Assembly: GCA_013115135.1 (NCBI GenBank)
Contig: JABANP010000018.1
Span: forward strand, 230,272 to 294,271
DNA length: 64,000 bases
Origin: Perkinsus olseni
Lineage: Eukaryota; Perkinsozoa; Perkinsida; Perkinsidae
Direction: 5' to 3'
Part shown: one piece after another, positions 34,330 through 45,645 of the stretch
Position numbering within the stretch: the stretch's first letter is position 1
Layout: every line of letters starts with the position of its first letter
Notes under the pieces: model-generated
What the model was told of the DNA's origin: nothing
Seen by the model: the letters and a program-made list of their open reading frames with translations, nothing else
The model's database searches: none
Position numbers and translations under genes: made by a program

Positions 34330-36450
34330 ATGTCATCCTTCCCCTCCGCCTATACCCTCCTAGCTACTGCCATACGTAGTCAGCTAGGCCTAGGGCTCAG
34401 AGGCCTAGCACCTAAACTGATAGGAGGAGGCATTGGTTTGGCAGGCTTAGGCTTTATAGGCAAGCAGCATAAGGATGATGCTCTCTACGATCGATGGCCC
34501 TCATCCTACTGGTCTGCTAATACAGTCTTCTGTGATACACTACCTGCTTGTAATGATGGCGTAGCAAAAGGCCCTGCCGCCATTGCTGTTGCACCGAGCG
34601 TAGTTAGAGGAGAAGAATGTAGGTAGGCGAGTAACCCTAGACCAGCGAGAAAGCTGGTATGCTCATCAGGTGCCGTGCTGCCAGAGGTCGGACCACCCAA
34701 TCTTCATACTCAACCACGCCGCTTGCCGGAGACTGGCGGCAAGCTGTCCTTTTTACGACGGTTGCTTCGCTCCGTCTGGAGATTAATTCAATTATTTTTC
34801 CGATTTAGTCCATGCTTAGTCACCTCTCCTATACTCCTCTTGGGTAATAGTATTATGTTCCTCGCCATGGCCATCGTTGTGATGATATGAATCAGGTATG
34901 AATAAATACAATAGTTGGTGGTGGCAATGGCTCGTCCGTTGTATCGAGAATAGTGGGCCTGCCTTCATCAAGCTAGGACAATGGGCTGTAATAGCTTAGT
35001 GTCATACCACCACTCACGGTCATCATGTCAACCTATCATTAGGCAACGAGGAGAGATCTCTTCGATGACACCATAATCAGATATCTATCACAATTGCATA
35101 CTCAAGTGCGGCCCCATCCCTACAGAGATACTCTACTACAGTTGGATGAGGTAGTAGTAGTCTACAACTACTATCGCTAGGGAACTACGACGACGTAGTG
35201 CTTCATCGTTTCGTTATTATGCAGTCCTATGGCCCAGAATGGCGTACATGGTTGGCAGTAGAGCCATCAGTTATAGGCAGTGGATGCATAGCACAGGTGA
35301 TTACAACAACAATGATAATACCTTCATCGAGCGCATCGGCAGGTTCATCGGGGTAGACTGCTGCATAATGGTGATGAGGTTGCAGTAAAGGTATCCCACC
35401 CAGGATGCCAGGATATCATCCACACCGATCTTGGTATACTAAAAGCTGTGGGGCGTGTGGCCGATCATATGCCCTTCCTAAGGCATTTAGGTAATAGCAA
35501 TAGTAGTACTATTATAGTACCCTCATCCTTGCTACCCCTGCTCGTCGTGCCGCGATCCCCTCTAGCGCTCGTTATCATTCTTAGGTGTATCGGACATGGT
35601 GGATCAGTTTTCTGAGTTTTTATTATCCCAGACAGATCTAAGGTTGGAGGCTGATAATATACAACGGTTTAATGATAACTTCAAGGGCTATTCTCAAGAT
35701 ATAAGGTTCCCGAGGGTGTACTCCGATATCACCACTAGAACTGTCCTTATTGAGACATTCGAGCATGGTATACCTATAGGAGCTCTACTGCCTAGTACCA
35801 CCGATCATGGCCCTGCCAAGGAGGTTGTTGATGATGGGGATAAGGTTATGGTCGATGATGTGATGGTATCTAAGAGGGACATCTGCCAAATGGGTGTGAA
35901 GGCATTCCTACACATGCTATTCATTGATAACCTCATACACGGCGATCTCCATCCTGGTAATATACTAGTACAGGCAGACAAGCCTGCCAGCAGCGGTAAT
36001 AACGACAGAGCTGGGGTGAGGTTAGTATTCCTGGACTGTGGTCTGGCCAATGAGCTATCCGATAGAGATCTAACTAACTTTGTTGACCTCATGCATGCTA
36101 TTATGATTGGAGAATCCACTGAGGTAGGACGGCTGATGATAGAACGTTCAAGATCTCCCCCAAGTACTGTATACAAGCCTGATCAGTTTATCAAAGGTGT
36201 TGGAGATTTGGTAGACTCAGCTAGAGGGGTATCTCTGCAGGGCATGCAGCTGGGTATAGTATTCTCTCAACTACTGGCATTGGCATGCAAGCATTCAGTA
36301 AGATTAGAAGCTAATTTTGTAAGTGTGGTATGTGCTACTATGGTACTAGAAGGCCTTGGTCGTAGTCTTGACCCACAGCTACATATACTCAAGGAGGCTA
36401 AACCCTTTCGTAGCAAGGGCACTCTTCAATCGTCTTATAGGCACCAATAG
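34330..36450 (+). CDS. ABC1/ADCK2-like atypical kinase
   Basis: The ABC1/ADCK/COQ8 family consists of atypical kinase-like ATPases of mitochondria and plastids linked to quinone or lipid metabolism. The exons run from the ATG at 34330 (MSSFPSAYTLLATAIRSQLG) through a membrane segment (RFSPCLVTSPILLLGN), then NSWWWQWLVRCIENSGPAF and IKLGQWA (the family's KxGQ motif, 34925-34990), RRDLFDDTIIRYLSQLH, IGSGCIAQVH (35269-35300), VAVKVSHPG and the last long exon from about 35590. That exon has HGDLHPGNIL (catalytic loop) and FLDCGL (C replaces F or Y in the metal-binding DFG-like motif). The WWW-x-L and TRRDLF stretches resemble ADCK2. Introns are short and GT-AG. Stop at 36448-36450. Confidence 0.72.
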
Positions 36451-36687
36451 TAATAGCAAGAAGAACGACACGACCACTACAACTGAAGATGGCGAGAACA
36501 GCAGCAACAGCTTCTATGGGCTGCGGTAATCGATCGCTTCAGCAATGGTGATGGGTACTCAGCAGCGATGGTGGCCACCTGGTGATGGGATGATGATGTT
36601 GTTGTTTTTCCTGATGTTTCCGATATGACGCATGTCTTGTGTCATCTTTATGCTCCCTGTTGATCCTTCTTCTTCAGTTTTCTCATA

Positions 36688-39604
36688 ATGAAGGTCGTCG
36701 GGCTGGTCTCTGGAGGGAAGGACTCGTTATTCAACCTGCACCTATGCAAGTATCTTGGTCATGATATAGTATGTGTAGCCAACCTCCATCCCCCACCCCA
36801 CCACCACAACGGGTAGATGACGGAGTAAAGGGCGGCGAGGAGGGAGGGCATGGAGGAGGAGATGGATAGCTACATGTATGCTCATGTTAGTAACGCAATC
36901 AGGAAGCAACCTCCGATAGGTATCAGACTGTTGGCCATGAGGTTGTCCCAGTAGTGGCCGAGGCTCTTGGTTTGCCCTTACACAAGCAGGTAGGGGGTGG
37001 TGATGGTACGGGTGAGTCGATGACATCATCCGTACATAGGCCATCAATAGGGCTCCCATAGAGACCAATCAACTGGTGTATGATCATAGTACCAATAAAG
37101 GACGAGATCATCACCATCACATGCAGGACAAGGATGATGACGATGAAGTTGAGGATCTGTAGTGCCCTAGCACCAGCAGCAGCAGCAGCAGCGCCAGCAC
37201 GTGGATACTCCTATCGGCCCACCTGTGTGTGCACAGGTATGACCTCCTCGTAACCGTGAAGGAGGCGCATCCAGAGGTTAATGCTGTCAGCTGTGGAGCT
37301 ATATTCTCAGACTATCAACGTCTTAGAGTGGAGAATGTCTGTCAACGTTTAGGATTAATGGTAGTATTGAAGGAGCTTAGAAGGATGCCAATGATTGTAA
37401 GTTGGTAGGTACTAGCGTTCATGTGGAGACTACCACAGGATAGGCTGCTCGACTGGATGATTAACACTGGTGAGGGAGTCAGAGCTCTCCTCATGCTACC
37501 ACTGCTGTCGCTGCTGTTGCTCATCATCATGCCGCTGTATAGGTATTGAAGCACGCTTAGTTAAAGTAGCGTGCATGGGGTTGGATGAGAGGCATCTTTC
37601 CCAGACATTATCACAGCTCAGACCGTAATACTCGTTATCAACATACTACCGCCATCATTATAACGTCCTATCATGCCTGTCTCAGATACTTCACCAAATT
37701 ACATAATCAATTCGGATTCCATGTCTGTGGAGAGGGTGGAGAATATGAGACGTTAACAACAGATTGTCCACTGTAATACTGAGCAAAGGGTAGTCTCATT
37801 AGTATCATTGTCATCGTACCATCAGATACCTCAACGGCCGTATCGATCTGGGAGACACTAGAGTTGTTAAACATAGTGCTGATGTCTACTATCTTCAGTC
37901 AGCTAACCCTCACTTAGAACCCAAGGATACTACTACCAACAGCTGGAACGATGTTTGTAATAATAACAACACTAACAAACCTCGACACCAGCTGTCCATC
38001 AGGTACCTCTCTGTCCATTCTCGATAGCTTGGAGTACTACGAACAGGACTATCCAAGATTGGAGAGTGTACATGATAGTACACAGCTATCATCCCTAGCA
38101 CCACTATCCACACAATGTTATGAGAATACGGCACCCCAGGGCGGAAGGGCGGCAGCAGCAGCAGGCCTATGGACACCGTCCACTACTGCTGCTACTACGA
38201 CTACAGCTGGGTATGTGGCTATGAGCAACTCTATTGATGTAGGGTCTAGCAGCAGTAGCAAGGGTAACGCTATCCTATCAACTACCCCTCATTGCCAGGT
38301 CTTATCTGTACCACGCCCCTCCTCCTCCTGCTGCTGGTCTATACCCTCCTCTACTAGTGATGTGCGAGAACAATGCAGATACCTGTTAGAGTACATCATG
38401 AGTACACTAGCACCATCGACTGAGTAAGTATACACTACTTCTATAGGGTCTACCGACCATTGAACCAGGTACGAGATACTCTATGTGGAGGTACAAGTGT
38501 CGGACATGAGCTCCTTTGCTGCTGTTAATGAGGAGTATTGTAACCACTTTCCCTACCGTCAATCCACCAACTCGTTACTGTATCCAGACAGATCTACCCC
38601 AAGGTACGAAGGCAACGCCATCCTATTCGTGTTCCATTACAATACCACCCACCCGTACCCATATTACGATATAGACTGTGTTCCACATCATACCGGACGT
38701 GGGGTGCACTAGGCTCTCACCAGCAATAGCAGTAGTAGCACCGTAGACTAGTGCTCAGTGAAATGTGTTATTACCGAGCTTTGTTGGTACTCCACAAGGG
38801 CGGCATTGTCATCCTATGCAGGTGTGCTGGTTAGATTCCGTATACTAGCGGTACCTAGTACTAAGGCAGCAGCAGCAGCTGCTGCGGGTGTAGTGAGTAC
38901 CTTGCATGTACAGTCTATATCAACTTGGGCTATGTCCTGCATTGGACCTTATAGTCAGGCTAAGAGGTAATCACCCCAGGTGAAGTACGTAATCACTACA
39001 CATCTTCACACCTAGGTTCGATAATGGTACCCTCCTCACAGCGGGAGTATTAGGTCTAGTACCCCACACTATGTCCCTACCTACTCCCGGTGGCTGGCAG
39101 TATGAGCTATGGCTTGCTATGCGCTCTCTGCATAAGATTACGGATCTCATGTCCTCAGAGAACACTGTGTTAGCAACTCTATTCATAGCAGGGAGGACTC
39201 CGCTGATACCGGCAATACAGTTGGCTGCTGAATACCTCGATGTGGACCCTTCCCGCATTATAGGGCTCAGGCTTCCTGCCCTGCCGAGAGGAGCTTCTGT
39301 GGAGGTGTCTCTGGTCAACACACAGGAGGGCAGTGCTGCTGCTGATGCTGGTCATGTGGGTGTATCGATGTATTCTGGCGAGTCTGTCCAGTATCTACTG
39401 GACGAGATACCTTCCAGTGATGATGCCTGCTGTAGCCCCAGTGTAGTCTACTATGATGTAACCCGGTATGAAGAATCGGAGGTGTACGAGCAGCTTCCCT
39501 CTAAGATGAGGGACTATGCTGCCATGACGCCCGTCCGTGAAGCCTCTATTGGTACGGCACGACATAGCCTATTAATGCTTAGAAGTAGTATTCGGTATTG
39601 CTGA
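36688..39604 (+). CDS. DPH6: Diphthine-ammonia ligase with RidA-like tail
   Basis: DPH6 performs the last step of diphthamide synthesis on elongation factor 2, amidating diphthine with ATP and ammonium. The start MKVVGLVSGGKDSLFNLH (ATG 36688) has the SGGKDS ATP-pyrophosphatase loop. Spliced exons then give YQTVGHEVVPVVAEALGLP, DEVEDLYDLLVTVKEAHPE, VSCGAIFSDYQRLRVENVC (about 37285-37340) and GFHVCGEGGEYETLTTDCP (about 37712-37773), all close to the family consensus. As in yeast and plant enzymes, the C-terminal half carries RidA/YjgF-like modules: YEILYVEVQVSDMSSFAAV (about 38470-38527) and LHVQSISTWAMSCIGPYSQ (about 38902-38958). The last exon runs to a TGA at 39602-39604. Many short introns contain CAT runs. 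Confidence 0.82.
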
Positions 39605-40053
39605 GCCCGTCAGCTTGCCTGCTGTTGCCCTTCGTTTCATCATAATCCCCCGTTTCCACGTCTATAGAAAAGACTTCGTCCTTTCGGGTGCATCATGATG
39701 ACACGACTCATGATGTCTCTAACAACAATACACACCTCGTCGTGATCGTCATCGTATGTGGTATAGTCCTGTGACAAGAGTGTTGAAATGATGGAGTACT
39801 CAGGTGCAAGGACGTTATTTTCGATCGTTAACCTCAGGACTTGGACTTCTGCTGCTGCTGCTGCACTGCCACACATCCCGGTCACTTTAGAGTTTCAGGA
39901 ATCGTTGTTTTACTTCTTTCATCTCTCGGTTAATGACGGCATCGTTATCGCCGGTATGCTCTCTAACACAGTCGACCACACGAGGTACAGCTGTTCGCAC
40001 CCGATACACACCCTCCTCCTCATCGTCGTCGACCATTCCTGCTACATCTACCC
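39605..40053. other. Spacer upstream of CRT-like copy 1
   Basis: This probably contains the poorly conserved N-terminus of the first CRT-like gene, but no frame joins cleanly. No other gene is supported. Confidence 0.4.
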
Positions 40054-41369
40054 GTGGTCACAAGTTTGGTGGTAGCCTCTCTGATGGTCAGTCTAGCCAT
40101 ACTGTCCACAGCTAATGTTATAGCGGGAAAGATAAGGGCCGAGCCTTTGCAGGAGTATTCCGGCTTTGTCACCTCGATCCTGAGCCAGGGCATGTACTGT
40201 GTCGTCTATTGGCTCGATATTAGCCCTCAAGTTATACTTGAACAAAGTTTCCATGCAAGAATTGAGATATGTCTGGGGGGCTTACTGCCCTTGTCGTCGT
40301 AGTAGTACTAGCAGCGATGGTGAGAGCCACCAGCTGGAGTTCGAATCCGGTGATGCTCCATCGACACATTCTTCTTGCCCGGCAATAGTCAGATTTTGGA
40401 GGAACCTCCACGGGCTTAAATACATTCTCTTGGCATCATTATGTGATGTCCTGGTAGGAGCTATTCATGTTCATGTCCCAGCCGTATCTCTCTATCGTCA
40501 TATTCAGCCTCCTCCAGCAGGGCACAGTGCCCTTCACCCTACTCTTCTCTCTTATAATCCTTACGACTAGGTATATAGCTCTTGAGGTTCTTGGAGTGCT
40601 ATTAGTAATAGTAATGGCTGTGGTATCTGTTATGGTGGGTGCTCATCATACTAGCCCTACTTCTCAGTCTGCTGCATCACAGACTAGTGTGCTCCTTATG
40701 TCGGTGCTATGTCTATTAGCTACACTTTTCCAAGCTCTATCGTTCGTTCTGAAGGAGCGTATGTTCCGAGAGTATACGCAGCTGCTACTATCCAGAAGAG
40801 GGAAGGGTGGCGGGGAGGAAGCCAGACTTGATGTATTCGCCGTTAGCAGTGCCAGCAACCTCTTCAGTATGATATGGGTCTTTCCACTCTCCCTACTGGT
40901 GGAATCATTCCGTACTACCGCCGATCTACCAATAATGGAGCACATTAGTAATGGCTTTAGAACACTACTGATCGTCGAAGGGGCGTGGCAGGCACAAGTG
41001 GTTTATCTTCTCATCAACCTTCTCTTCAACATCAACGTATATATGTTGGTATCATACGGATCCACCCTACTAACTTTCGTTTGTATGAAGGTCACTGTGC
41101 CCTTAGCAGCATTATTCTCATTAATCAAGTGGCCTCTTATCGGGGCTGCTACTGTTAGCCCCTTTGAATGGCTCACGTTGTCTATTACCTTAATCGGTAT
41201 CGGTATATTTAGGTATGGCAACGTAGTGAGACAACGAGTTGAAGAAGTACAGCAGAATAATTCTAAACAAGATTCGTTTCATACTCAGACTATTTGTATG
41301 TGGCCCCTGTTCCGTAGGAAGGACCCTCGGCCCCAAAGTCATCCTTATCGAGATGATCAGGCCATATAG
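40054..41369 (+). pseudogene. CRT-like transporter, copy 1, two frameshifts
   Basis: Three successive frames together match copy 2 (41659-43323): 40054 to about 40212 (STANVIAGKIRAEPLQEYSG and YCVVYW), about 40212 to 40463 (LNKVSMQELRYVW, FWRNLHGLKYILLASLCDV), and 40467-41369 (MSQPYLSIVIFSLLQQGTV, LTFVCMKVTVPLAALFSLI). Both changes are +1 shifts without splice signals at the right place. The family is CRT-like (drug/metabolite transporter superfamily), with about ten membrane helices. It is either a decaying paralogue or an intact gene with two assembly errors; the last frame of 300 codons is well preserved, which favours recent or artefactual breaks. Confidence 0.65.
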
Positions 41370-41658
41370 TGACACCCTCACGATGGCAGAATTACTTCAA
41401 GGCTTTCTGCTGCAGCTGAACCATCTGTTGGGTTTTAGTGCGACTAATCCTAATGGCGTCTCCTTCTTGTGCACATTCCTCGTGGGAAAGGGAGACACTG
41501 TTACGCTCCGTCTGTGTTTATGCGTGCAGGGTAGTCTGGGCAATAGCTCTTCCATGAACAAGCTTCCTTTGGGCTTGTGTTCCACGTATGGCGCTCCGTC
41601 AGTGTTTATGCGTACAGAGTAGTCTGGGAAATAGCCCTGTTCAGGCAGTGTCCCACGT

Positions 41659-43323
41659 ATGAGTGAGAGGAATACAGTAGACACCGACGCTGCACAAAAG
41701 ATACTTCGGCGTTCACTAGTGTCGTGTCATCAGGTTATTACTTTTCCTACTTCTTTAGTCCAGATGGTAGGCCAGAAGCAAACTTCTGCTGCATTTAGTT
41801 CCGACAGTGTCGAGGAGCGCCGTTACGATGTATCGACGTTGAAGTCGAGCTCTACTTTGACATCCCAACGGTTTGGGACCTCAGCCAGCGACGTCAGCGT
41901 GGAGAAGCCTTCGCAGAATGGTCGAAGGGCTGGTGTCCGGTGGGTCGTGCCTGGTTTGATGCTATCTCTTGCTATAACTGGCACTGCTAATGCTATCGCT
42001 GGTAAAATAAGATCTCAACCGTTGGGCGAATATTCTGGCTTTATCACTTCTATGATTAGCCAAGTAACTTACTGTGTTGTTTATTGGATTGCTCTCATCA
42101 TCATGTACCTCATGGGCAAGGTCCCTCTAGAGCAGCTCAGATGGACATGGACCGCCCCAGGTCGAGATGAGTACACTACACGTCGTGAGGACCTCATCAA
42201 ACCCGGTATGCGTTGGTATCGCCGTTGGTGGGTGAATGTTGAAGTGTGGTGGGAGACTCTCCCAGGCTGCCGGTATACTTTTTTTGCGGCCATCTCTGAT
42301 TGCCTCGGTGAGATCCTAATGTTCCTCACTCAGCCTTATCTCTCAATCGTCGTGTTCAATCTCCTCCAACAAGGAATGGTCCCTTTCACTCTAGTGTGGT
42401 CTCTCATGTTCCTACGAGACAGGTATACATTCGTGGAGGTATTTGGCGTGAGTATTGTCATCCTCATGGCGCTTGTATCGGTAGCCACATCGTCTACCAG
42501 TGATGGTAGTAGTAGTGTTATCATGGCTATTCTGTGCCTTGTATCAACCATCTTTCAAGCTCTGGGATTCGTGCTAAAAGAGTGCATGTTCCGAGCCTAT
42601 ACTCAGTATGCCACACGTAGAGGCCGTCAGGAAGTTAACCTAAATGTATTTGTTGTTAGCAGCTCGAGTAATACTTTTGGCTGCATATGGACTTTTCCGC
42701 TCAACGTCATCGTAGAGCTTATTAGAACACAGGGTTCCAACATACCCATCATGGAGCACTTTGCCGATGGTTTTGAAACCCTGGCCGATGCTGATGGTGC
42801 TTGGCAGGCACTTGTTGTATATCTATGCTTTAACCTTATCTACAATGTGAATATCTACATGCTCATCTCCTATGGCTCTAGTTTACTCACATTTGTCTGC
42901 AACAAGATAACCGTGCCGTTGGCGGCCATCTTCTCGTTGATAAGTTGGCCGATTATTGGTCGAAGCACTGTCACATGGCTTGAGTGGGTTACTCTCGTCA
43001 TTATACTTATCGGTATCGCACTTTTCCGCTACGGCAATATCATGCGATCGAAGCTGGACGTTGACAATGCTCATCACGAGAATCCTGTGCTGAACTACGT
43101 TATCTGCTTATTCCCGATGTTCCGTCACAGGAAGAGCCTCGATGATGGTGATTCCGGCCTACAGTCTGATAAGCCGCATACCCACGTGGTTGTCAACTGG
43201 GATTCTATTACTCACCCGTGGCGACTCTTCTGGCCGAAGAGATACGTCACTGTGGATGATGGTTCTTCAAACGAAGATTCTAAGCCATCCAACTACCTCT
43301 CGACCTCGACCGAGAGTGTATGA
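41659..43323 (+). CDS. CRT-like (chloroquine-resistance-transporter family) protein
   Basis: An intact 554-codon frame with an ATG at 41659. The N-terminal about 95 residues are polar; the membrane part starts at LMLSLAITGTANAIAGKIRS. Family-like stretches are GEYSGFITSMISQVTYCVVY, LTQPYLSIVVFNLLQQGMV with PFTLVWSLMFLRDRYTFVE (the L-x-Q-x-x-PFT-x-x-x-S-x-x-FLR-x-RY pattern of CRT proteins), FQALGFVLKECMFRAY and LLTFVCNKITVPLAAIFSL. About ten hydrophobic helices are visible and a 60-residue polar tail follows (RHRKSLDDGDSG). In apicomplexans CRT sits in the digestive-vacuole membrane and exports peptides, and in some mutants drugs. The substrate and compartment here are unknown. Copy 1 lies directly upstream in tandem. 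Confidence 0.72.
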   Translation: MSERNTVDTDAAQKILRRSLVSCHQVITFPTSLVQMVGQKQTSAAFSSDSVEERRYDVSTLKSSSTLTSQRFGTSASDVSVEKPSQNGRRAGVRWVVPGLMLSLAITGTANAIAGKIRSQPLGEYSGFITSMISQVTYCVVYWIALIIMYLMGKVPLEQLRWTWTAPGRDEYTTRREDLIKPGMRWYRRWWVNVEVWWETLPGCRYTFFAAISDCLGEILMFLTQPYLSIVVFNLLQQGMVPFTLVWSLMFLRDRYTFVEVFGVSIVILMALVSVATSSTSDGSSSVIMAILCLVSTIFQALGFVLKECMFRAYTQYATRRGRQEVNLNVFVVSSSSNTFGCIWTFPLNVIVELIRTQGSNIPIMEHFADGFETLADADGAWQALVVYLCFNLIYNVNIYMLISYGSSLLTFVCNKITVPLAAIFSLISWPIIGRSTVTWLEWVTLVIILIGIALFRYGNIMRSKLDVDNAHHENPVLNYVICLFPMFRHRKSLDDGDSGLQSDKPHTHVVVNWDSITHPWRLFWPKRYVTVDDGSSNEDSKPSNYLSTSTESV

Positions 43324-43816
43324 TTGCCCCACTTTAGACTCATGCTTAGTCGATTCGACCATTGAATATTGGAGTATCTCATCGGTGTGGACTGCGGTTT
43401 TTGCATGCGATGCCGTTTGAGATACTACTTTAGAATTCTATGCTTACCAACCATATACTCGAGAGTCCTGCCCAATTGTTTAGCACAGTCAGTGCCACGC
43501 AATATTGCTACATTCATTCGACTTCTATCATCCGAGATCACTTCGAAGTTCGCTTTAGGGACCAACAGTCCCAGTTCTGTTCTGGCGAACCCCAATTTAA
43601 ACCACTACCGGTGTTGTGTTAAAGAGTTGGAGAACAGAGTTGTCGTCGTAGCCTGTATCCCATGGCATTACAACACCCACCTAGAATTACTTCCGTCGAG
43701 CCCAAGTGGACAGCCGCATCGAATAACGCAACATGCGACCTTCAAGTCAGACTAGATACAGTTGAAATTGATATCGGCATGATATGAAACAAAATGATTT
43801 ACAATGCTCGCCGCTC
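43324..43816. other. Convergent 3' spacer
   Basis: Between the CRT-like copy 2 (plus) and ENT copy 3 (minus) stops. No gene or strong repeat seen. Confidence 0.5.
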
Positions 43817-45151
43817 CTACTGATCTAAACCAACATTCGTTAGGAGCCCGAAAACACTTCCAAAAAGTATGCCACTCACGATGCCGAACGACATGGTATA
43901 ACCAGCAACCTCTTGTTCCGTCTTGTCTCCGGAAACTCGGGAGGGCCCAGCAACCATTGACATGGTCACGCAAGTGCCGTTGGTGAAGGCAAGCACTGCC
44001 ATCTCGATGTGCATGAACCAATCCTTGTCGAATGGAACAGCAGTCGAATAGAGCGAAGTGCAAATGAAAAGTGGTACGAGTAGTACACGTGATGCAACAT
44101 AGACCATCAAGTAGCTCGTACGCAAGTTGGGCAGAACGCTCGGCAGGAAGCGGCCTATGGTATCCACCACCTGGAACGTATAAGTCACTTGAGCTACGAA
44201 ACCGAGGTTATTCGGGTTGGATGATTGCCAAAGTACAACCTGTGATGGGAATACTGTGAAGGTTACAGTCATAGTGAACCAGACACACAAGGCAATTGGT
44301 AGAACCTCCCAAACGATATTTATAATCGGCCTTCTTGTCTGTCTCGAAGTCAAAGTCGAAGCGGTTCTCGATGCCTCGATCTCCAGCACACGCATCATGT
44401 AAGGATGCTTTGAAGTACTGAATCGGAACATTGGGATAATTATCAGGGCTATCAGTGAGCTTATGATGAAGAAGATTAAGCACCTCCATTCGGGAACTCG
44501 CTGGATACTAGAGGCATCCAATGCCAAGTTGAGGACTGTGTTAATAGGCCAACCTAGAAGGCCACTAGCTCCTTCACCAACCATTATAGCAGATATGCAT
44601 TTTGGAGAGCATAGCGCAGCAAGGCCTAGAGCGGACGATTCCAGCAAGCCATAGCCGGTGCCAAGGAAGAATACACAGACTAATCCCAGTGCAAAGCCAA
44701 GACCAGTGTTATCAATCAGATTGTCCTCACCGATGGTCATTGCGAAGATTGCCAGTAGAACAGGAAAAACGGATAACATAATACAACCACAGGTAAACCT
44801 GGGCAGGAAGGTAAACCTATTACCGTACCATATGAGCAAGATTTGGGTGAAGTTGACAGCCGCTCCGTAGAATATTGGCAGTGTGGACCCGAAATAGTGC
44901 TCAAACTTTCCATTTAAGTAGGCCAGCTCTGCTAACACAAAGTTCCAAGGAGATAAGGCCACGAAACCAAACATTCCCATTTGTAGGAGCAGCCAAGCAT
45001 CGATGCTTGCCGTTGTTGTTGCTGGTTTTACAGACGGCTTCTGCGTATCATCTTCACACGGCTCCTCAGAGATTCTTAATACACATTCGTTCCCATCCAT
45101 ATGGCAGTCAAGACCCGCGACATGATCTTTCCGACTCCTCGGAGAGGGCAT
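43817..45151 (-). CDS. Equilibrative nucleoside transporter, copy 3
   Basis: A single 444-codon frame related to the copies at 19.0-22.9 kb but clearly diverged. The PWN motif (LSPWNFVLAELAYLNGKFEH), about ten helices, the central loop (SRTASTLTSRQTRRP) and VVDTIGRFLPSVLPN match the family. The N-terminal about 60 residues (SPRSRKDHVAGLDCHMDGN) are unlike those of copies 1 and 2. It is intron-free like the other ENT genes here, unlike most genes in the window. Confidence 0.86.
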   Translation of the reverse strand: MPSPRSRKDHVAGLDCHMDGNECVLRISEEPCEDDTQKPSVKPATTTASIDAWLLLQMGMFGFVALSPWNFVLAELAYLNGKFEHYFGSTLPIFYGAAVNFTQILLIWYGNRFTFLPRFTCGCIMLSVFPVLLAIFAMTIGEDNLIDNTGLGFALGLVCVFFLGTGYGLLESSALGLAALCSPKCISAIMVGEGASGLLGWPINTVLNLALDASSIQRVPEWRCLIFFIISSLIALIIIPMFRFSTSKHPYMMRVLEIEASRTASTLTSRQTRRPIINIVWEVLPIALCVWFTMTVTFTVFPSQVVLWQSSNPNNLGFVAQVTYTFQVVDTIGRFLPSVLPNLRTSYLMVYVASRVLLVPLFICTSLYSTAVPFDKDWFMHIEMAVLAFTNGTCVTMSMVAGPSRVSGDKTEQEVAGYTMSFGIVSGILFGSVFGLLTNVGLDQ

Positions 45152-45645
45152 ACTTGAGACTCTTTCGCTGTAGCCATATTGCTAGCCACAACACGGACCT
45201 CTTGATCAACTTGCCATTGTGTTCCGTGTCTCCTTTGACAACGGTTCTATTATTAATCGTCGGTGATCTGCTCTCGGATTTCCGACCCTAGATGACTTAC
45301 AACTCGACACTTGAGCTTTGTAGCCAGTGAAGTGAGACGACAGTTCCTTCCAACACTTATAACAACATTGGGGACTTGAGACGAGGAGGACAGTGAGAGG
45401 GATGTAGCTAGTTGGAGCGTTACTGCAGGACTGTAGTAACATCAGAATTGTAGACGATTATGAAGTAATTATGCGTGGGAGTCGTCATAGTTGCAAAAAC
45501 TGTTGAGAGATTATTCCCCCCCACGTCGATGATGACGGAGCAATCAGTCTTTCGCTATTCTTTCGAAGGGAGGGAATGATACACTGCATCTATGGCGAAG
45601 CTGTTCTTGTTCCACCACTATCTCGGTCATCATCGTCATCATCAC
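45152..45645. other. Spacer between ENT copy 3 and CAT-A
   Basis: Holds the 5' flank of ENT copy 3 and the 3' flank of the first amino acid permease gene. Nothing else supported. Confidence 0.45.
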
